A stretch of DNA of 64,000 bases, from NCBI GenBank assembly GCA_049889535.1, contig JBMHDF010000019.1, positions 9,411-73,410 on the forward strand, written 5' to 3'. Made by a program: the position numbers and the translations under genes. Position 1 is the first letter of the stretch. Each line of letters begins with the position of its first letter. Positions 1 through 9,746 of the stretch are shown piece by piece. Source of the DNA: JAYQKL01 sp049889535. Its GTDB lineage: Bacteria > Pseudomonadota > Alphaproteobacteria > RS24. The notes under the pieces are model-generated. The model did no database searches, was not told where the DNA came from, and saw nothing but the letters and a program-made list of their open reading frames with translations.

Positions 1-312
1 GTATTTCCGCCTCGCCCAGATTTTCCATACGCCGGACAATCCCACTTACCATACGCTCAACGCGCTCTTGTTCAACGGGGCGTTTTCGCAGTGCAATTTG
101 CACAGACCGCATAAGCTTATCGCGGTCAAATGGCACTTTGCGGCCAGAGTTTTTAACAATAATAAGCTCACGAAGCTGGATGCGTTCAAAAGTTGTAAAC
201 CGCCCCCCACAATCGCTACAATGCCGACGGCGGCGGATAACGGCATTATCTTCAGTCGGACGGCTATCTTTGACTTGCGTATCATTATTGCTGCAATAGG
301 GGCAACGCATCA
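1..312 (-). CDS. nrdR: NrdR, ribonucleotide reductase transcriptional repressor (partial, cut by left edge)
   Basis: Reading leftwards from the ATG at 312, the frame stays open for 104 codons to the window edge. The N-terminus is a zinc ribbon with CPYC at residues 3-6 and CSDC at 31-34, followed by the Arg-rich RRRRHC stretch and the start of the ATP-cone domain (VKNSGRKVPFDRDKL). This is diagnostic of NrdR, a (d)ATP-sensing repressor of ribonucleotide reductase genes, normally about 150 residues, so roughly the last third is missing. It starts 13 bases after the glyA stop and is almost certainly co-transcribed with glyA, as in many alphaproteobacteria. Confidence 0.95.
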
Positions 313-325
313 CTAAACCTCGTGT

Positions 326-1633
326 TTAATTATAAATTGGGAAACGCCCACAAAGCGCAATCACTTTTTCTCGAACCGCCGCTTCAATATCGGGGGCAGC
401 TTCACCTTTATTAGCCGCAACGCCATCAAGCACTTCGGCAATCAAATCGCCTACCTGCTGGAATTCAGCCACACCAAAACCGCGTGAAGTCGCTGCGGGT
501 GTCCCCAAACGCACACCAGATGTAATCATGGGTTTTTCAGGGTCAAATGGCACACCATTTTTATTACATGTAATAAATGCACGCTCCATAGCTTCTTCGG
601 CAACCTTGCCGGTTAAGCCTTTGGGACGCAAATCAACCAAAACAAGATGATTATCCGTCCCACCTGAAACAATATCAAAGCCGTGCCCCTTAAGGGTTTC
701 GGCCAGAGCGCGCGCATTTTCTACCACACGCTGGATGTAGTTTTTGAACTCAGGTGTCAGCGCCTCCCCAAATGCAACAGCTTTAGCGGCTATTACATGC
801 ATGAGTGGCCCACCCTGAATGCCCGGAAAAATCGCTGAGTTAAATTTTTTGCCCAATTCCTCATTATTTGACAAAATCAATCCCCCGCGCGGACCGCGTA
901 ATGTTTTATGCGTGGTCGTTGTCACTGCATCGGCATAAGGCAATGGGCTTGGATGGGCGCCGCCAGCAACAAGGCCAGAAATGTGCGCCATATCGACCAG
1001 CAAATAAGCGCCAACAGAATCGGCAATCTCGCGAAAACGTTTAAAGTCAATAATACGCGGATAGGCAGAACCGCCAGCGATAATTAGCTTTGGCTTATGC
1101 TCTTGAGCCAATTTTTCGACTTCATCAAAATCAATTAAATGGTCATCACGGCGCACACCATATTGCACAGCATTAAACCATTTGCCTGATTGGTTTGGCG
1201 GCGCACCATGTGTTAAGTGCCCACCCGCCGCAAGGCTCATGCCTAAAATTGTATCGCCAGGTTGCAGCAATGCTTGCATGACCGCCTGATTGGCTTGCGA
1301 CCCAGAATTTGGCTGCACATTGGCATAAGCGCAGTTATAAAGTTTTTTGACGCGCTCGATAGCCAGATTTTCGGCAATATCGACAAATTCACAACCACCA
1401 TAATACCGCCGGCCCGGGTAACCCTCGGCATATTTATTGGTCATAATGGAGCCTTGCGTTTCCAAAACAGCGCGCGAAACAATATTTTCGGAGGCGATTA
1501 ACTCAATCTGATTCTGCTGGCGCGAAAGTTCTTTAGCAATCGCATCGGCGATATCAGTGTCCCGTTCCATAACGGTTTGTTGAAAAAAATCATTATTTTC
1601 AATGCCTAAATCAGTTTTTTGCGTAGCGGACAT
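326..1633 (-). CDS. glyA: Serine hydroxymethyltransferase
   Basis: This PLP enzyme interconverts serine plus tetrahydrofolate and glycine plus methylene-THF, supplying one-carbon units. At 435 residues it is full length with about 20 extra N-terminal residues. The PLP lysine is K243 in the TTTTHKTLRGPRGG block; the ASEN motif (48-51 region) and YPGRRYYGG (72-80) are intact. The ATG follows a purine-rich AGAAAGG about 8 bases upstream, which supports this start. It is the first gene of a glyA-nrdR unit; the 203-base gap upstream (1634-1836) is shared with a divergent gene and shows no riboswitch-like element that I recognise. Confidence 0.97.
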   Translation of the reverse strand: MSATQKTDLGIENNDFFQQTVMERDTDIADAIAKELSRQQNQIELIASENIVSRAVLETQGSIMTNKYAEGYPGRRYYGGCEFVDIAENLAIERVKKLYNCAYANVQPNSGSQANQAVMQALLQPGDTILGMSLAAGGHLTHGAPPNQSGKWFNAVQYGVRRDDHLIDFDEVEKLAQEHKPKLIIAGGSAYPRIIDFKRFREIADSVGAYLLVDMAHISGLVAGGAHPSPLPYADAVTTTTHKTLRGPRGGLILSNNEELGKKFNSAIFPGIQGGPLMHVIAAKAVAFGEALTPEFKNYIQRVVENARALAETLKGHGFDIVSGGTDNHLVLVDLRPKGLTGKVAEEAMERAFITCNKNGVPFDPEKPMITSGVRLGTPAATSRGFGVAEFQQVGDLIAEVLDGVAANKGEAAPDIEAAVREKVIALCGRFPIYN

Positions 1634-1836
1634 TAAGTGACCTTTCTGACGAAATAATTTGATAACGCGATATGTGCTGCGATGTTGTAGCTGATAAATA
1701 CCACATCTGGTAATGAATGAAAATAATAAGCCGATGAAAAAAATAAGCTAGGTCACATAGTGTCGCGTCACGCAAATAATGATTGTTTTATGAAAAGTCA
1801 CTAGCCAAGCAGCTATTTTGCATTATCATTTTAGTC

Positions 1837-2628
1837 ATGGATTATTCAAACACACCTTATTTAATATCCGCTCTTGTCATTGCCTGCATGATGGGCTTTG
1901 TCTGGCTCATTTCTATCCCCTTGCGCGATGTAAGCATTGTTGACAGTTTTTGGGGCTTTGGATTTGGCATCAGCGCTTTAGGTGTTTTCTTATTATCCGA
2001 CAATTTGAAAACACTATCACATTTATTGTTGATTGGCGCCGTTATGGCATGGTCGCTGCGGCTGGGTGGTTATTTGTTTTGGCGCTGGGCACATGAGGAA
2101 GAAGAAGATCGCCGCTATCAGGCCATGCGCAAAAACCGACCCTATTTCTGGCTACAATCGATTTATATTGTATTCATCTTTCAAGGGGTTTTGATGTGGA
2201 TGATTGGACTTCCTGTCACACATACTATGGCGTATCCCTATGACCCTGCGCAATCTGTTTCAGTTATCAGTTACATTGGCTTTGCTATTGCGGGGGCTGG
2301 CTTAGTGATTGAAACTTTAGCGGACATGCAACTGGTTCGCTTTAAAGCCAATCCAGACAATCAGGGTAAAATACTAGACACAGGCCTATGGGCGCGCTCA
2401 CGCCACCCAAATTATTTTGGTGACGCCTTATTTTGGTGGGGAACATGGGTTTTATGTTGTGGCATATCGCCTATCGCTTTGTATTTTGTCTTCGCACCAG
2501 CGTTGATGAATTTTTTAATTGTCAAAATTTCAGGCGCGGATTTACTGGATAAAATTCTTGTTAAGCGTAAAGACGGATATGCTGACTATATGGCCAAAAC
2601 CAATCGTTTTATTCCTAAACTCTTTTAA
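1837..2628 (+). CDS. DUF1295 / steroid-reductase-like membrane protein
   Basis: A 263-residue integral membrane protein with about six or seven hydrophobic segments. The C-terminal part carries ARSRHPNYFGD, the SRHPNY signature shared by DUF1295 proteins, isoprenylcysteine methyltransferases and steroid 5-alpha-reductase-like proteins. The family resemblance is clear but the substrate cannot be inferred. I start at the ATG at 1837 (MDYSNTPYL); an in-frame ATG at 1783 would add 18 residues unlike the family N-terminus. It is divergent from glyA and 101 bases upstream of hemB. Confidence 0.85.
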   Translation: MDYSNTPYLISALVIACMMGFVWLISIPLRDVSIVDSFWGFGFGISALGVFLLSDNLKTLSHLLLIGAVMAWSLRLGGYLFWRWAHEEEEDRRYQAMRKNRPYFWLQSIYIVFIFQGVLMWMIGLPVTHTMAYPYDPAQSVSVISYIGFAIAGAGLVIETLADMQLVRFKANPDNQGKILDTGLWARSRHPNYFGDALFWWGTWVLCCGISPIALYFVFAPALMNFLIVKISGADLLDKILVKRKDGYADYMAKTNRFIPKLF

Positions 2629-2729
2629 ACATTCCAAAAATTTTTACACCAGATTTGCACCATTGTTAAAAAACCGCTACACATTTAAAATTAAATTTGG
2701 TGAAAATTTCCCTCCATGCGGAGAAATGA

Positions 2730-3725
2730 ATGAGCGAAACAGCAAAATTCCCAAGCCTTAGAATGCGCCGCTTGCGCCAGCAAGAATGGCGTCGCCGTTT
2801 GGTTGCGGAAAACCACTTGTCTCCCAGCGACTTTATTTGGCCAATTTTTGTCTGTGATGGTGATAATGTTTCGCAGCCTGTCGAGACCATGCCCGGCGTC
2901 AACCGCTTATCTATTGATTTGGCTGTGCAAGCTGCAAAAGAAGCATACCATGTGGGTATTAGCTGTATTGCTTTGTTTCCAAACACACCAGCCGACAAAC
3001 GCGATGAAGATGGTACCGAAGCGCTTAATCCAGATAATTTGGTCTGTCGCGCGACCCGAGCGATGAAGGATGCGGTGCCTGAGATAGGTATTATGTGTGA
3101 TGTCGCGCTTGACCCCTACACCACGCATGGCCATGACGGGGTGATGGAAGGCGATGAAATATTAAATGATGAGTCAGTTGAAAAACTGGTGCAACAAGCT
3201 CTGGTTCAGGTCGGAGCAGGCTGTGATATTATCGCGCCTTCTGACATGATGGACGGACGCATTGGCGCCATTCGCGATGAGTTAGAATTATCAGGCCATC
3301 AACAAACGCTTATCATGGCCTATGCGGCAAAATATGCGTCTGCTTTTTTTGGACCATTTCGCGATGCCGTCGGATCCGGAGAGCGGCTGAAGGGTGATAA
3401 AAAAACCTATCAACTCAACCCCGCAAATCGTGACGAGGCACTCAGAGAAGTGGCTCTGGATATTGCCGAAGGGGCAGATATGGTGATGGTCAAGCCTGGC
3501 ATGCCTTATTTGGATATTGTGCGTGATGTGAAAGAGCGCTTTAACGTGCCAACATTTGCCTATCAGGTGTCTGGTGAATATGCCATGCTCAACGCCGCCG
3601 CGCAGGCTGGCATGATGGATTTAGACGCCGTTATGATGGAAAGCTTATTGAGCTTTAAACGCGCGGGGGCGACGGGTATTTTGACCTATTTCGCGCTCAA
3701 AGCTGCGCGCATGATAAACGCCTAA
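2730..3725 (+). CDS. hemB: Delta-aminolevulinic acid dehydratase (porphobilinogen synthase)
   Basis: It condenses two 5-aminolevulinate molecules to porphobilinogen in tetrapyrrole synthesis. The 331-residue length is standard. The two Schiff-base lysines are K201 (AAKYASAFFGPF) and K255 (VMVKPGMPY). The metal loop reads CDVALDPYTTHGHDG (123-137), with Asp where zinc enzymes have Cys, so this is the Mg-type found in many alphaproteobacteria. The ATG follows GGAG by 6 bases; an overlapping out-of-frame ATG at 2726 is not used. Its TAA overlaps the stop codon of the convergent subtilisin gene. Confidence 0.96.
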   Translation: MSETAKFPSLRMRRLRQQEWRRRLVAENHLSPSDFIWPIFVCDGDNVSQPVETMPGVNRLSIDLAVQAAKEAYHVGISCIALFPNTPADKRDEDGTEALNPDNLVCRATRAMKDAVPEIGIMCDVALDPYTTHGHDGVMEGDEILNDESVEKLVQQALVQVGAGCDIIAPSDMMDGRIGAIRDELELSGHQQTLIMAYAAKYASAFFGPFRDAVGSGERLKGDKKTYQLNPANRDEALREVALDIAEGADMVMVKPGMPYLDIVRDVKERFNVPTFAYQVSGEYAMLNAAAQAGMMDLDAVMMESLLSFKRAGATGILTYFALKAARMINA

Positions 3726-6049
3726 AACCGCCAAGACATATCGGCTAAAAGACTATAATCCAATCCATTTGCCCGCGAATGCAAATGATGATGAATGGCC
3801 GTGAGGTTTAATGAAAACGCGGACTGGCTGGTCTCATAGACATAACCACCACCCCATTCAATCTGGCGCGCCGTAGGGCTCAAATCAAAGCGCATGTTTT
3901 CATAAATCTGCCCGCCACCAGCCAAGCGTCGCACGGGCAAGCGCAAACTTATTTGCCCGGCTTCATAGCGCAATGGCTGCGCAAGACGGGTATAGACATG
4001 ACCCCGCCCCACTGGTCGCCACATCATATACTCAAAAGCAAACCCTGTAACATCATCAAGTTGTGCACCCGTAAAAGAGTTTTCAGTTCGATGATGCTGG
4101 GTTTGCCCCACATAAACCCCAAGCCCGGATGACCACCCTCTTCCCATAGTCATCACTCCCCCAAAACCTAAAAACAGATTTTGGCCAAATCCTTGTGTTG
4201 AAAAAACGCCGTTTCCACGATTGCCCAGCCAAGCATTTTCTTCAAACATCGCGCCCGCCTGTACGCTCCATGAAAAACCGTCAGCTATTTGATTGAGCTG
4301 TGCGGTGACACCAAATTGATAATCCGTCTCTGCGGGCATATCGGACTGGGTTAAAAAAGCGGTGAGCGCCAGCTCATTATGATGCAATTGCCCAACAAAC
4401 CCCTCGCCGGTAAAGCTTAAATATGGCGACGCCATGGTTGGCAAATAAGGTGATTGGTGACCGCCTGTTTGTATTAAAGGCGCGGTGAGTGAAACAAAAG
4501 CAGCCGGTTGCGCTTGCGCCCAAGTTTGCACATAAGATTGAGAAACTCTACCGCTCGAAAAATCCGATAAATTATAATGAGCCAATGGCGCTTTGGCTTT
4601 TGGTTTTGTTTTTGTCACTGCTAATTGATGAGATTGCTTTGTGCTTTGGTCAAAAACAGCCAGAGGCACTGAAAAAGGCGCATTCAGGCTGTCATGAATA
4701 ATGATTTTGCGGCGTCTTAATTGCTGCAATAAATCATCATCAATATGCGTAAAATTAAAGCCACTATCATCAATGCTTATTTTATGGTTGCCTGCTAAAA
4801 TATGCGCTGGCCCAACCGGGTTGGTCGCCGCCTCAATATTGAGCAAACCCTGACCATATATATCGCTATCAGCATAAACACCTGTTTTTGTTGCCTTTTT
4901 CAGCAAACGGGCAACAAGCTCCTTATCGCTAAGCTGGTCCCCAAAAAGTTCCTTCATCAAAGCCAGCGCCGCCGTCACATGGGGCGCAGCAAAAGAGGTG
5001 CCTACCACAAAATGGTAGCCATCATGCGCTTTCGCGGCTTTTACAAACTTATCTGAGTTCGGTGTCATCCCGCCTGGTGCAGCAAGACAAAATGCTTTTG
5101 CCGCGCCACACCGATTGCTGTCTGAACCAATGTGACCTTTATCATCAACCGCAACAGCCACCAACACACGCCCGCGCAATTCATCAAAATAAAATGGCAA
5201 TCCACTTGTCGCAGAGACCTGCTCTCCGCCCTCATTACCAGCCGACCAAACATGAATTCCCCGATTGCTAACCATCGTTTGAACGGATTGCCCATATTCA
5301 AGCTGCATGAGCCGTCTTTGCGTGCCTGCCAGCGACGGGTCGAACTGGATATTCATGCCCCAACTATGATTATAAATTTGTGTTTTTTGATTGGCGAGCT
5401 GGGTCAGCCCCGTATTCAGAATGTCATCATTAATCGTTAAATTACCATCATTTGTTAAGGCAAGCGCATACATGCCAATATCTGCATTATACGCCACACC
5501 ATGCATGCCAGCGCCACTGCCGCGCCGCCCCGCTGCAATACTTGCCACCGATGTACCATGTGACAATTGCGTGGCGCTTGGTGTCAGCGCGCCATAGGCT
5601 TGGTGGTTTTTTAAATAAATGCGCTTATCCGAAAATTCAGAATGCGCAGTATCCAATCCTGTATCCGTAAAGCCAATGCGAATATCCTCCCCCGTTAATC
5701 CGCGCGCATAGGCATGCGCCGCTTTGGTCATGGCCAGCCCAATTTGGCCCTGAAATTCGCCATGCGATAAAAATTGCTGAATATCAAGATTGGCAACTTT
5801 CGGCGTTTTCGGTTTGGGCGGCGCTGGCGCAGGTGTTGGCTGAGGTGGCGCACCCGTTTTTGGAGCCGGCGTGCCACCGCCTGATTTTGGCGTCGACCCA
5901 CCGCCACCCCCACATGCAGCCAGCGCCAAAATAAGACCAGGCAGGCAATATTTTATGAATTGGCCAACCCGCACCCAATTTGGGGCAGAAAAAGAATTCA
6001 GCAAAGAAGGAAAAAATTGAATTAAAACGCGACGAAAAAAATAAAACAC
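3722..6049 (-). CDS. Subtilisin-family (S8) autotransporter serine protease with lipobox
   Basis: A 775-residue protein. The order is: hydrophobic segment with lipobox LALAAC (lipid Cys46), a Gly/Pro/Thr-rich linker (47-85), an S8 domain with the triad D129 (FTDTG), H164 (SHGTSVA) and S352 (GTSFAAPH) plus oxyanion N272, then a linker and about 270 C-terminal residues of alternating beta-rich sequence ending in WRF, as in an autotransporter barrel. It should be exported, lipidated and surface displayed or released, like neisserial NalP. The long pre-lipobox region suggests the real start may be the GTG at V26 (about 5974) rather than the ATG at 6049. Substrate unknown. Confidence 0.88.
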   Translation of the reverse strand: MFYFFRRVLIQFFPSLLNSFSAPNWVRVGQFIKYCLPGLILALAACGGGGGSTPKSGGGTPAPKTGAPPQPTPAPAPPKPKTPKVANLDIQQFLSHGEFQGQIGLAMTKAAHAYARGLTGEDIRIGFTDTGLDTAHSEFSDKRIYLKNHQAYGALTPSATQLSHGTSVASIAAGRRGSGAGMHGVAYNADIGMYALALTNDGNLTINDDILNTGLTQLANQKTQIYNHSWGMNIQFDPSLAGTQRRLMQLEYGQSVQTMVSNRGIHVWSAGNEGGEQVSATSGLPFYFDELRGRVLVAVAVDDKGHIGSDSNRCGAAKAFCLAAPGGMTPNSDKFVKAAKAHDGYHFVVGTSFAAPHVTAALALMKELFGDQLSDKELVARLLKKATKTGVYADSDIYGQGLLNIEAATNPVGPAHILAGNHKISIDDSGFNFTHIDDDLLQQLRRRKIIIHDSLNAPFSVPLAVFDQSTKQSHQLAVTKTKPKAKAPLAHYNLSDFSSGRVSQSYVQTWAQAQPAAFVSLTAPLIQTGGHQSPYLPTMASPYLSFTGEGFVGQLHHNELALTAFLTQSDMPAETDYQFGVTAQLNQIADGFSWSVQAGAMFEENAWLGNRGNGVFSTQGFGQNLFLGFGGVMTMGRGWSSGLGVYVGQTQHHRTENSFTGAQLDDVTGFAFEYMMWRPVGRGHVYTRLAQPLRYEAGQISLRLPVRRLAGGGQIYENMRFDLSPTARQIEWGGGYVYETSQSAFSLNLTAIHHHLHSRANGLDYSLLADMSWRF

Positions 6050-6103
6050 AAGAAATACTCAGCAACTCAAAAATTGAACACGAGTATTTTTTTAGACCTC
6101 TTA

Positions 6104-6129
6104 GAAAAAAATCAGAATAAGGCTATTCT
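6104..6129 (-). terminator. Possible weak intrinsic terminator upstream of the subtilisin gene
   Basis: On the minus strand AGAATA and TATTCT form a 6-bp stem with a 4-base loop (6114-6129), followed by GATTTTTTT. It lies just past the stop of the upstream dehydrogenase gene and would separate it from the subtilisin gene. The stem is A/T rich, so the call is tentative. Confidence 0.45.
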
Positions 6130-6166
6130 CAAGAACTAAACTCAATTACAGAAATTGTCTTTAATC

Positions 6167-7051
6167 TTAGTTTTTGTTCTCATCAGTGGTTTTTCGCAAA
6201 ACTTCAATCAAACTAGATGTATCCCAGCGATTTCCCCCAAGCTCTTGAACTTGTTCATAAAAATCATCAACCAGTTGCGTGACTGGCAAAGGTGCGCCAT
6301 TTGCTTCTGCCTCTTTAAAGACAATCCCTAAATCTTTACGCATTAAATCCACAGCAAAACCAAATGAAAATTCACCCGCAATCATAGTCGCATGGCGATT
6401 GTCCATTTGCCAAGATTGAGCCGCGCCTTTTGAAATCACATCAATGACAGCCATCTCATCCAAACCCGCGCAGCGCGCAAAATTCAGAGCTTCGGACAGC
6501 CCCTGAACCAGCCCTGCAATGGCAATCTGGTTCACCATTTTGGTTTTTTGACCCGCGCCCACAGGCCCCATTAAGCGATGCGCTTTGGCATAGCAATTTA
6601 AAATAGGTATGGCTTTTTGATAAGCTGCTTTATCACCGCCAAGCATAATGGTTAACGCGCCATTGACGGCTCCCGCTTCGCCACCAGATACAGGCGCATC
6701 AAGAAAGGCAATGTTTTTTTCCAACCCAGCTTTTGCAACTTTTTGCGCGCATTCAGCAGAGGTCGTGCTGTGGTCGATAAAGATAGTGCCTTCTGTCATG
6801 GTTTGAAACGCGCCATGCTCACCTATTGTGACCTCATATAAATCATCATCATTGCCGATGCATGAAATCACAATGTCCGCGCCTTGTGCGGCTTCTGCTG
6901 GCGTGGCGGCAATTTCGCCTGGATATTGCTGTAACCAATTCGCTGCTTTTTCATGCGATCGATTATAAACCCGAACATCATGACCTGCTTTGGCTATATG
7001 CCCTGCCATAGGGCCACCCATGACCCCAATACCAATAAATGCAATATTCAT
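6167..7051 (-). CDS. NAD(P)-dependent beta-hydroxyacid dehydrogenase (3-hydroxyisobutyrate dehydrogenase family)
   Basis: A 294-residue enzyme of the HIBADH/tartronate semialdehyde reductase/GLYR family. The Rossmann motif GIGVMGGPMA lies at 7-16, the substrate motif DAPVSGGEAGA at 118-128, and the catalytic K171 with N174 in GAGQKTKMVNQ. It oxidises or reduces a beta-hydroxyacid; the exact substrate (3-hydroxyisobutyrate, tartronate semialdehyde, succinate semialdehyde) is not decidable. The ATG at 7051 has GGAGGG about 5 bases upstream; the in-frame GTG at 7063 lies within or before that site and is unlikely. It is divergent from the SLC13 permease gene. Confidence 0.9.
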   Translation of the reverse strand: MNIAFIGIGVMGGPMAGHIAKAGHDVRVYNRSHEKAANWLQQYPGEIAATPAEAAQGADIVISCIGNDDDLYEVTIGEHGAFQTMTEGTIFIDHSTTSAECAQKVAKAGLEKNIAFLDAPVSGGEAGAVNGALTIMLGGDKAAYQKAIPILNCYAKAHRLMGPVGAGQKTKMVNQIAIAGLVQGLSEALNFARCAGLDEMAVIDVISKGAAQSWQMDNRHATMIAGEFSFGFAVDLMRKDLGIVFKEAEANGAPLPVTQLVDDFYEQVQELGGNRWDTSSLIEVLRKTTDENKN

Positions 7052-7150
7052 TTTACCCTCCACATCCAGAATCTATTTATAGCTTGTTGCTTTAGCTAAT
7101 CAAGCCAAACTCTGCTTGGCAAATCGCTTATTTATCAGCATATTAAGAAT

Positions 7151-9010
7151 ATGGACACTGGCATTACCACTTTGATTGGAAACCCTAATTGGCTCATGTG
7201 GGGAACCTATGCCATTATATTTATGGCAATGGTTTCTTACGCGATGGAGCGGATTTCTTTGGAAATAACATCGCTGGGTGTCTTGGTCGCCTTGCTGCTC
7301 CTATTTCATTTGCCGGCCTATATACCAACCCAAACCAGCCATCATATCGGACCTGTTGACCTGCTCGCGGGTTTTGGTAATCCGGCACTGATTGCTGTGA
7401 TTGCCTTATTGGTCATGGGCCAAGGGCTGTTCCAATCCGGCGCGATAGAAGGCGAAACCGAGCGCTTTATGTCTATGGCAGGAAAATCACCTATTCTAAC
7501 ACTGAGCCTCTTATTTGTTTTGGCTATGATTGGCAGCGCATTTTTAAATAATACGCCAGTCGTGCTGATGTGTATCCCGATTGTGGCCGCGATTGCTGGG
7601 CGGGCGAAACTTGCGCCACCGCGTGTTATGATGCCCCTGAGTTTTATTTGCATTTTAGGCGGCATGACAACGCTCATTGGCTCTTCTACTAATTTGCTGG
7701 TTGCTGGCGCGGTGGCAGAAAGCGGTCTTATGAAAATAGACTTTTTCGACTTTACCGTGCCAGGTTTACTGCTCGCGAGCATTGGGTCTATTTATGTTTT
7801 ACTGATTATGCCGTTTTTATTACGCCATGTCAGCGAGGCTGAAACGGATGAAAGCGCTGACTTATCTGGCAAGCAATATATCGTAGAGCTGCGCTTGCGG
7901 GCTGATGACAGCCTAATTGGCGCTAGACCGGTTGCAGGTTTTTTCCCTGAAATTACGGGCATGACCCTGCGCAGTGTTGAGCGACTAGGGTCTACCATGC
8001 TGCCGCCATTTGAAGACTTCACCTTATCTGCGGGTGATACTTTGGTGATGGCCGCGACACGGCGGCAATTAACCGAAGCGCTTTCCACACCTGGTCATCC
8101 ATTGTCCGATTTGGCACGCTCAATGGAGCGTCAAAATAAAGAAGATGACGGTGACACCCCATCTCTTGCCGAGGTCGTGGTCGCGCCGGGTTCGCGCATG
8201 CAGGGCCGGTCTGTTTATCAAACAGGCTTCCGCTTTGAAACCGGTTGTCGGGTGCTTGGTGTCCAAAGACGCAGCCGTATGTTGCGGCAAAACTTGCGTG
8301 ATATTCGTCTGGAGTCAGGAGATGTGTTATTGGTTTTAGGGACAGCAAAACAAATTCAGGGCTTGCGTTCGCATCGCGATGTTCTTTTGCTGGAATGGTC
8401 GGCGACAAATCTGCCGAATTTTGCCCATGCCACCCGAGCAAGACTGATTTTTGGCATCACTATCCTATTAGCAGCGACAAATATTTTACCAATTGTAACA
8501 GCAGCTGTTGCCGGTGCCGCCGCGATGATTGTGTTAGGAGTTTTGAATATCCGCCAAGCTGTTCGCGGCGTTGATTTGCGTATCTTTTTAACCATCGCAA
8601 CCGCTTTGGCGATGTCAACCGCTATGGCACAAACTGGCGGCGCATTATATTTGGCCAACGGGTTTATTTCGTTATTTGAAGGTTTTAATCCTTGGATTAC
8701 CTTATCTGCTTTCTTTTTGCTTTGTGCATTTTTCACCAATATTTTGAGTAATAATGCCACAGCCGTGCTTTTTACCCCCATCGCCCTGAGCTTAGCGGCG
8801 AACCTTTCAATGCCGCCTGAAAGCTTTATTTTTGCTGTGATTTTCGCGGCTAATTGCTCCTTTGCCACACCGATTGCCTATCAAACCAATCTCTTGGTTA
8901 TGACACCAGGTAATTATCAATTTAAAGATTTCATACGCTGTGGGTTGCCGCTAATCTTCCTGATTTGGATTAGCTATTCTTTATTCGCGCCTTATTATTT
9001 TTCACTCTAA
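7151..9010 (+). CDS. SLC13/DASS-type permease with two RCK-C domains
   Basis: A 619-residue inner-membrane transporter with two blocks of hydrophobic helices (about 15-225 and 405-615). Between them lies a soluble region (about 230-400) with two TrkA-C-like (RCK_C) modules, each with a GSxM/LSAGDTL-type pattern. The paired NNTPVV (about 134) and SNNATAVLFTP (about 535) motifs are typical of the divalent anion/sodium symporter fold. Such proteins carry sulfate or dicarboxylates; the substrate cannot be read from sequence. It is followed 9 bases later by bpt. Confidence 0.88.
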   Translation: MDTGITTLIGNPNWLMWGTYAIIFMAMVSYAMERISLEITSLGVLVALLLLFHLPAYIPTQTSHHIGPVDLLAGFGNPALIAVIALLVMGQGLFQSGAIEGETERFMSMAGKSPILTLSLLFVLAMIGSAFLNNTPVVLMCIPIVAAIAGRAKLAPPRVMMPLSFICILGGMTTLIGSSTNLLVAGAVAESGLMKIDFFDFTVPGLLLASIGSIYVLLIMPFLLRHVSEAETDESADLSGKQYIVELRLRADDSLIGARPVAGFFPEITGMTLRSVERLGSTMLPPFEDFTLSAGDTLVMAATRRQLTEALSTPGHPLSDLARSMERQNKEDDGDTPSLAEVVVAPGSRMQGRSVYQTGFRFETGCRVLGVQRRSRMLRQNLRDIRLESGDVLLVLGTAKQIQGLRSHRDVLLLEWSATNLPNFAHATRARLIFGITILLAATNILPIVTAAVAGAAAMIVLGVLNIRQAVRGVDLRIFLTIATALAMSTAMAQTGGALYLANGFISLFEGFNPWITLSAFFLLCAFFTNILSNNATAVLFTPIALSLAANLSMPPESFIFAVIFAANCSFATPIAYQTNLLVMTPGNYQFKDFIRCGLPLIFLIWISYSLFAPYYFSL

Positions 9011-9019
9011 GATAAAAAT

Positions 9020-9742
9020 ATGAAAGAACTACAGCACAATCAATTCCCCTTATTTTATCTAACGCCGCCTGCGCCTTGTCCGTATCTTGAGGGCAAAGTA
9101 GAGCGTAAGGTTTTCACCCATCTTAATTCAAGCTCTGCCCCAACCCTTAATGACGCCCTCACCCATGCCGGTTTTCGTCGCAGTCAGAATATTTTATACA
9201 AGCCCTCTTGCGAAGGCTGCCAAGCTTGCATATCCGTCCGCGTGCGCTTACAGGATTTCACGCCCTCAAGCTCATTCAAACGGATTATCAATAAAAACAA
9301 AGATTTGATTGCTACGCATTTACCAGCACAAACACATAAAGACCAATTTGCTCTGTTGAGCCGGTATCTAGATCAACGCCATCAAGATGGCGGCATGAAC
9401 AATATGTCAATTTTTGAATATATGGCGATGGTTGAAGACACGCTTGTCGACACACATATTGTCGAATATCGCGATACAGATAACCAGCTGGTAGCGATGT
9501 GCTTGCTAGACCGTCTGTCTGACGGTATCTCAATGGTTTATTCTTTTTTTGACCCAAATTTAGAAACCAGAAGTCTTGGGACCTATATGATTTTAGACCA
9601 AATTGCGCGCACACAAAAAATCGGGCTGGACTATCTTTACTTGGGTTATTGGATAGAAGACTGCAAAAAAATGGTATATAAAGAACGCTTTAAACCGCTT
9701 GAAAAACTTATGGAAACTGGATGGGAGCCTTTTGAAGGTTAA
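9020..9742 (+). CDS. bpt: Aspartate/glutamate leucyltransferase (Bpt), N-degron pathway
   Basis: A 240-residue tRNA-dependent aminoacyl-protein transferase that adds Leu to proteins with N-terminal Asp or Glu, marking them for ClpS/ClpAP. The N-terminal domain has the conserved cysteines C64, C67 and C70 (SCEGCQAC) preceded by QNILYKP. The C-terminal GNAT-like half contains DRLSDGISMVYSFFDP and YLGYWI, hallmark Bpt/Ate sequences. Length fits Bpt (about 240-250). It sits 9 bases after the permease and 4 bases before the TRAP operon, so the five genes may form one transcript, though no functional link is apparent. Confidence 0.93.
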   Translation: MKELQHNQFPLFYLTPPAPCPYLEGKVERKVFTHLNSSSAPTLNDALTHAGFRRSQNILYKPSCEGCQACISVRVRLQDFTPSSSFKRIINKNKDLIATHLPAQTHKDQFALLSRYLDQRHQDGGMNNMSIFEYMAMVEDTLVDTHIVEYRDTDNQLVAMCLLDRLSDGISMVYSFFDPNLETRSLGTYMILDQIARTQKIGLDYLYLGYWIEDCKKMVYKERFKPLEKLMETGWEPFEG

Positions 9743-9746
9743 ATAA

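Noticed and set aside
1634..1836. Possible riboswitch upstream of glyA
   Set aside because: I found no recognisable glycine, SAM or THF riboswitch core in the 203-base gap, only A/T-rich sequence and a ribosome-binding site.
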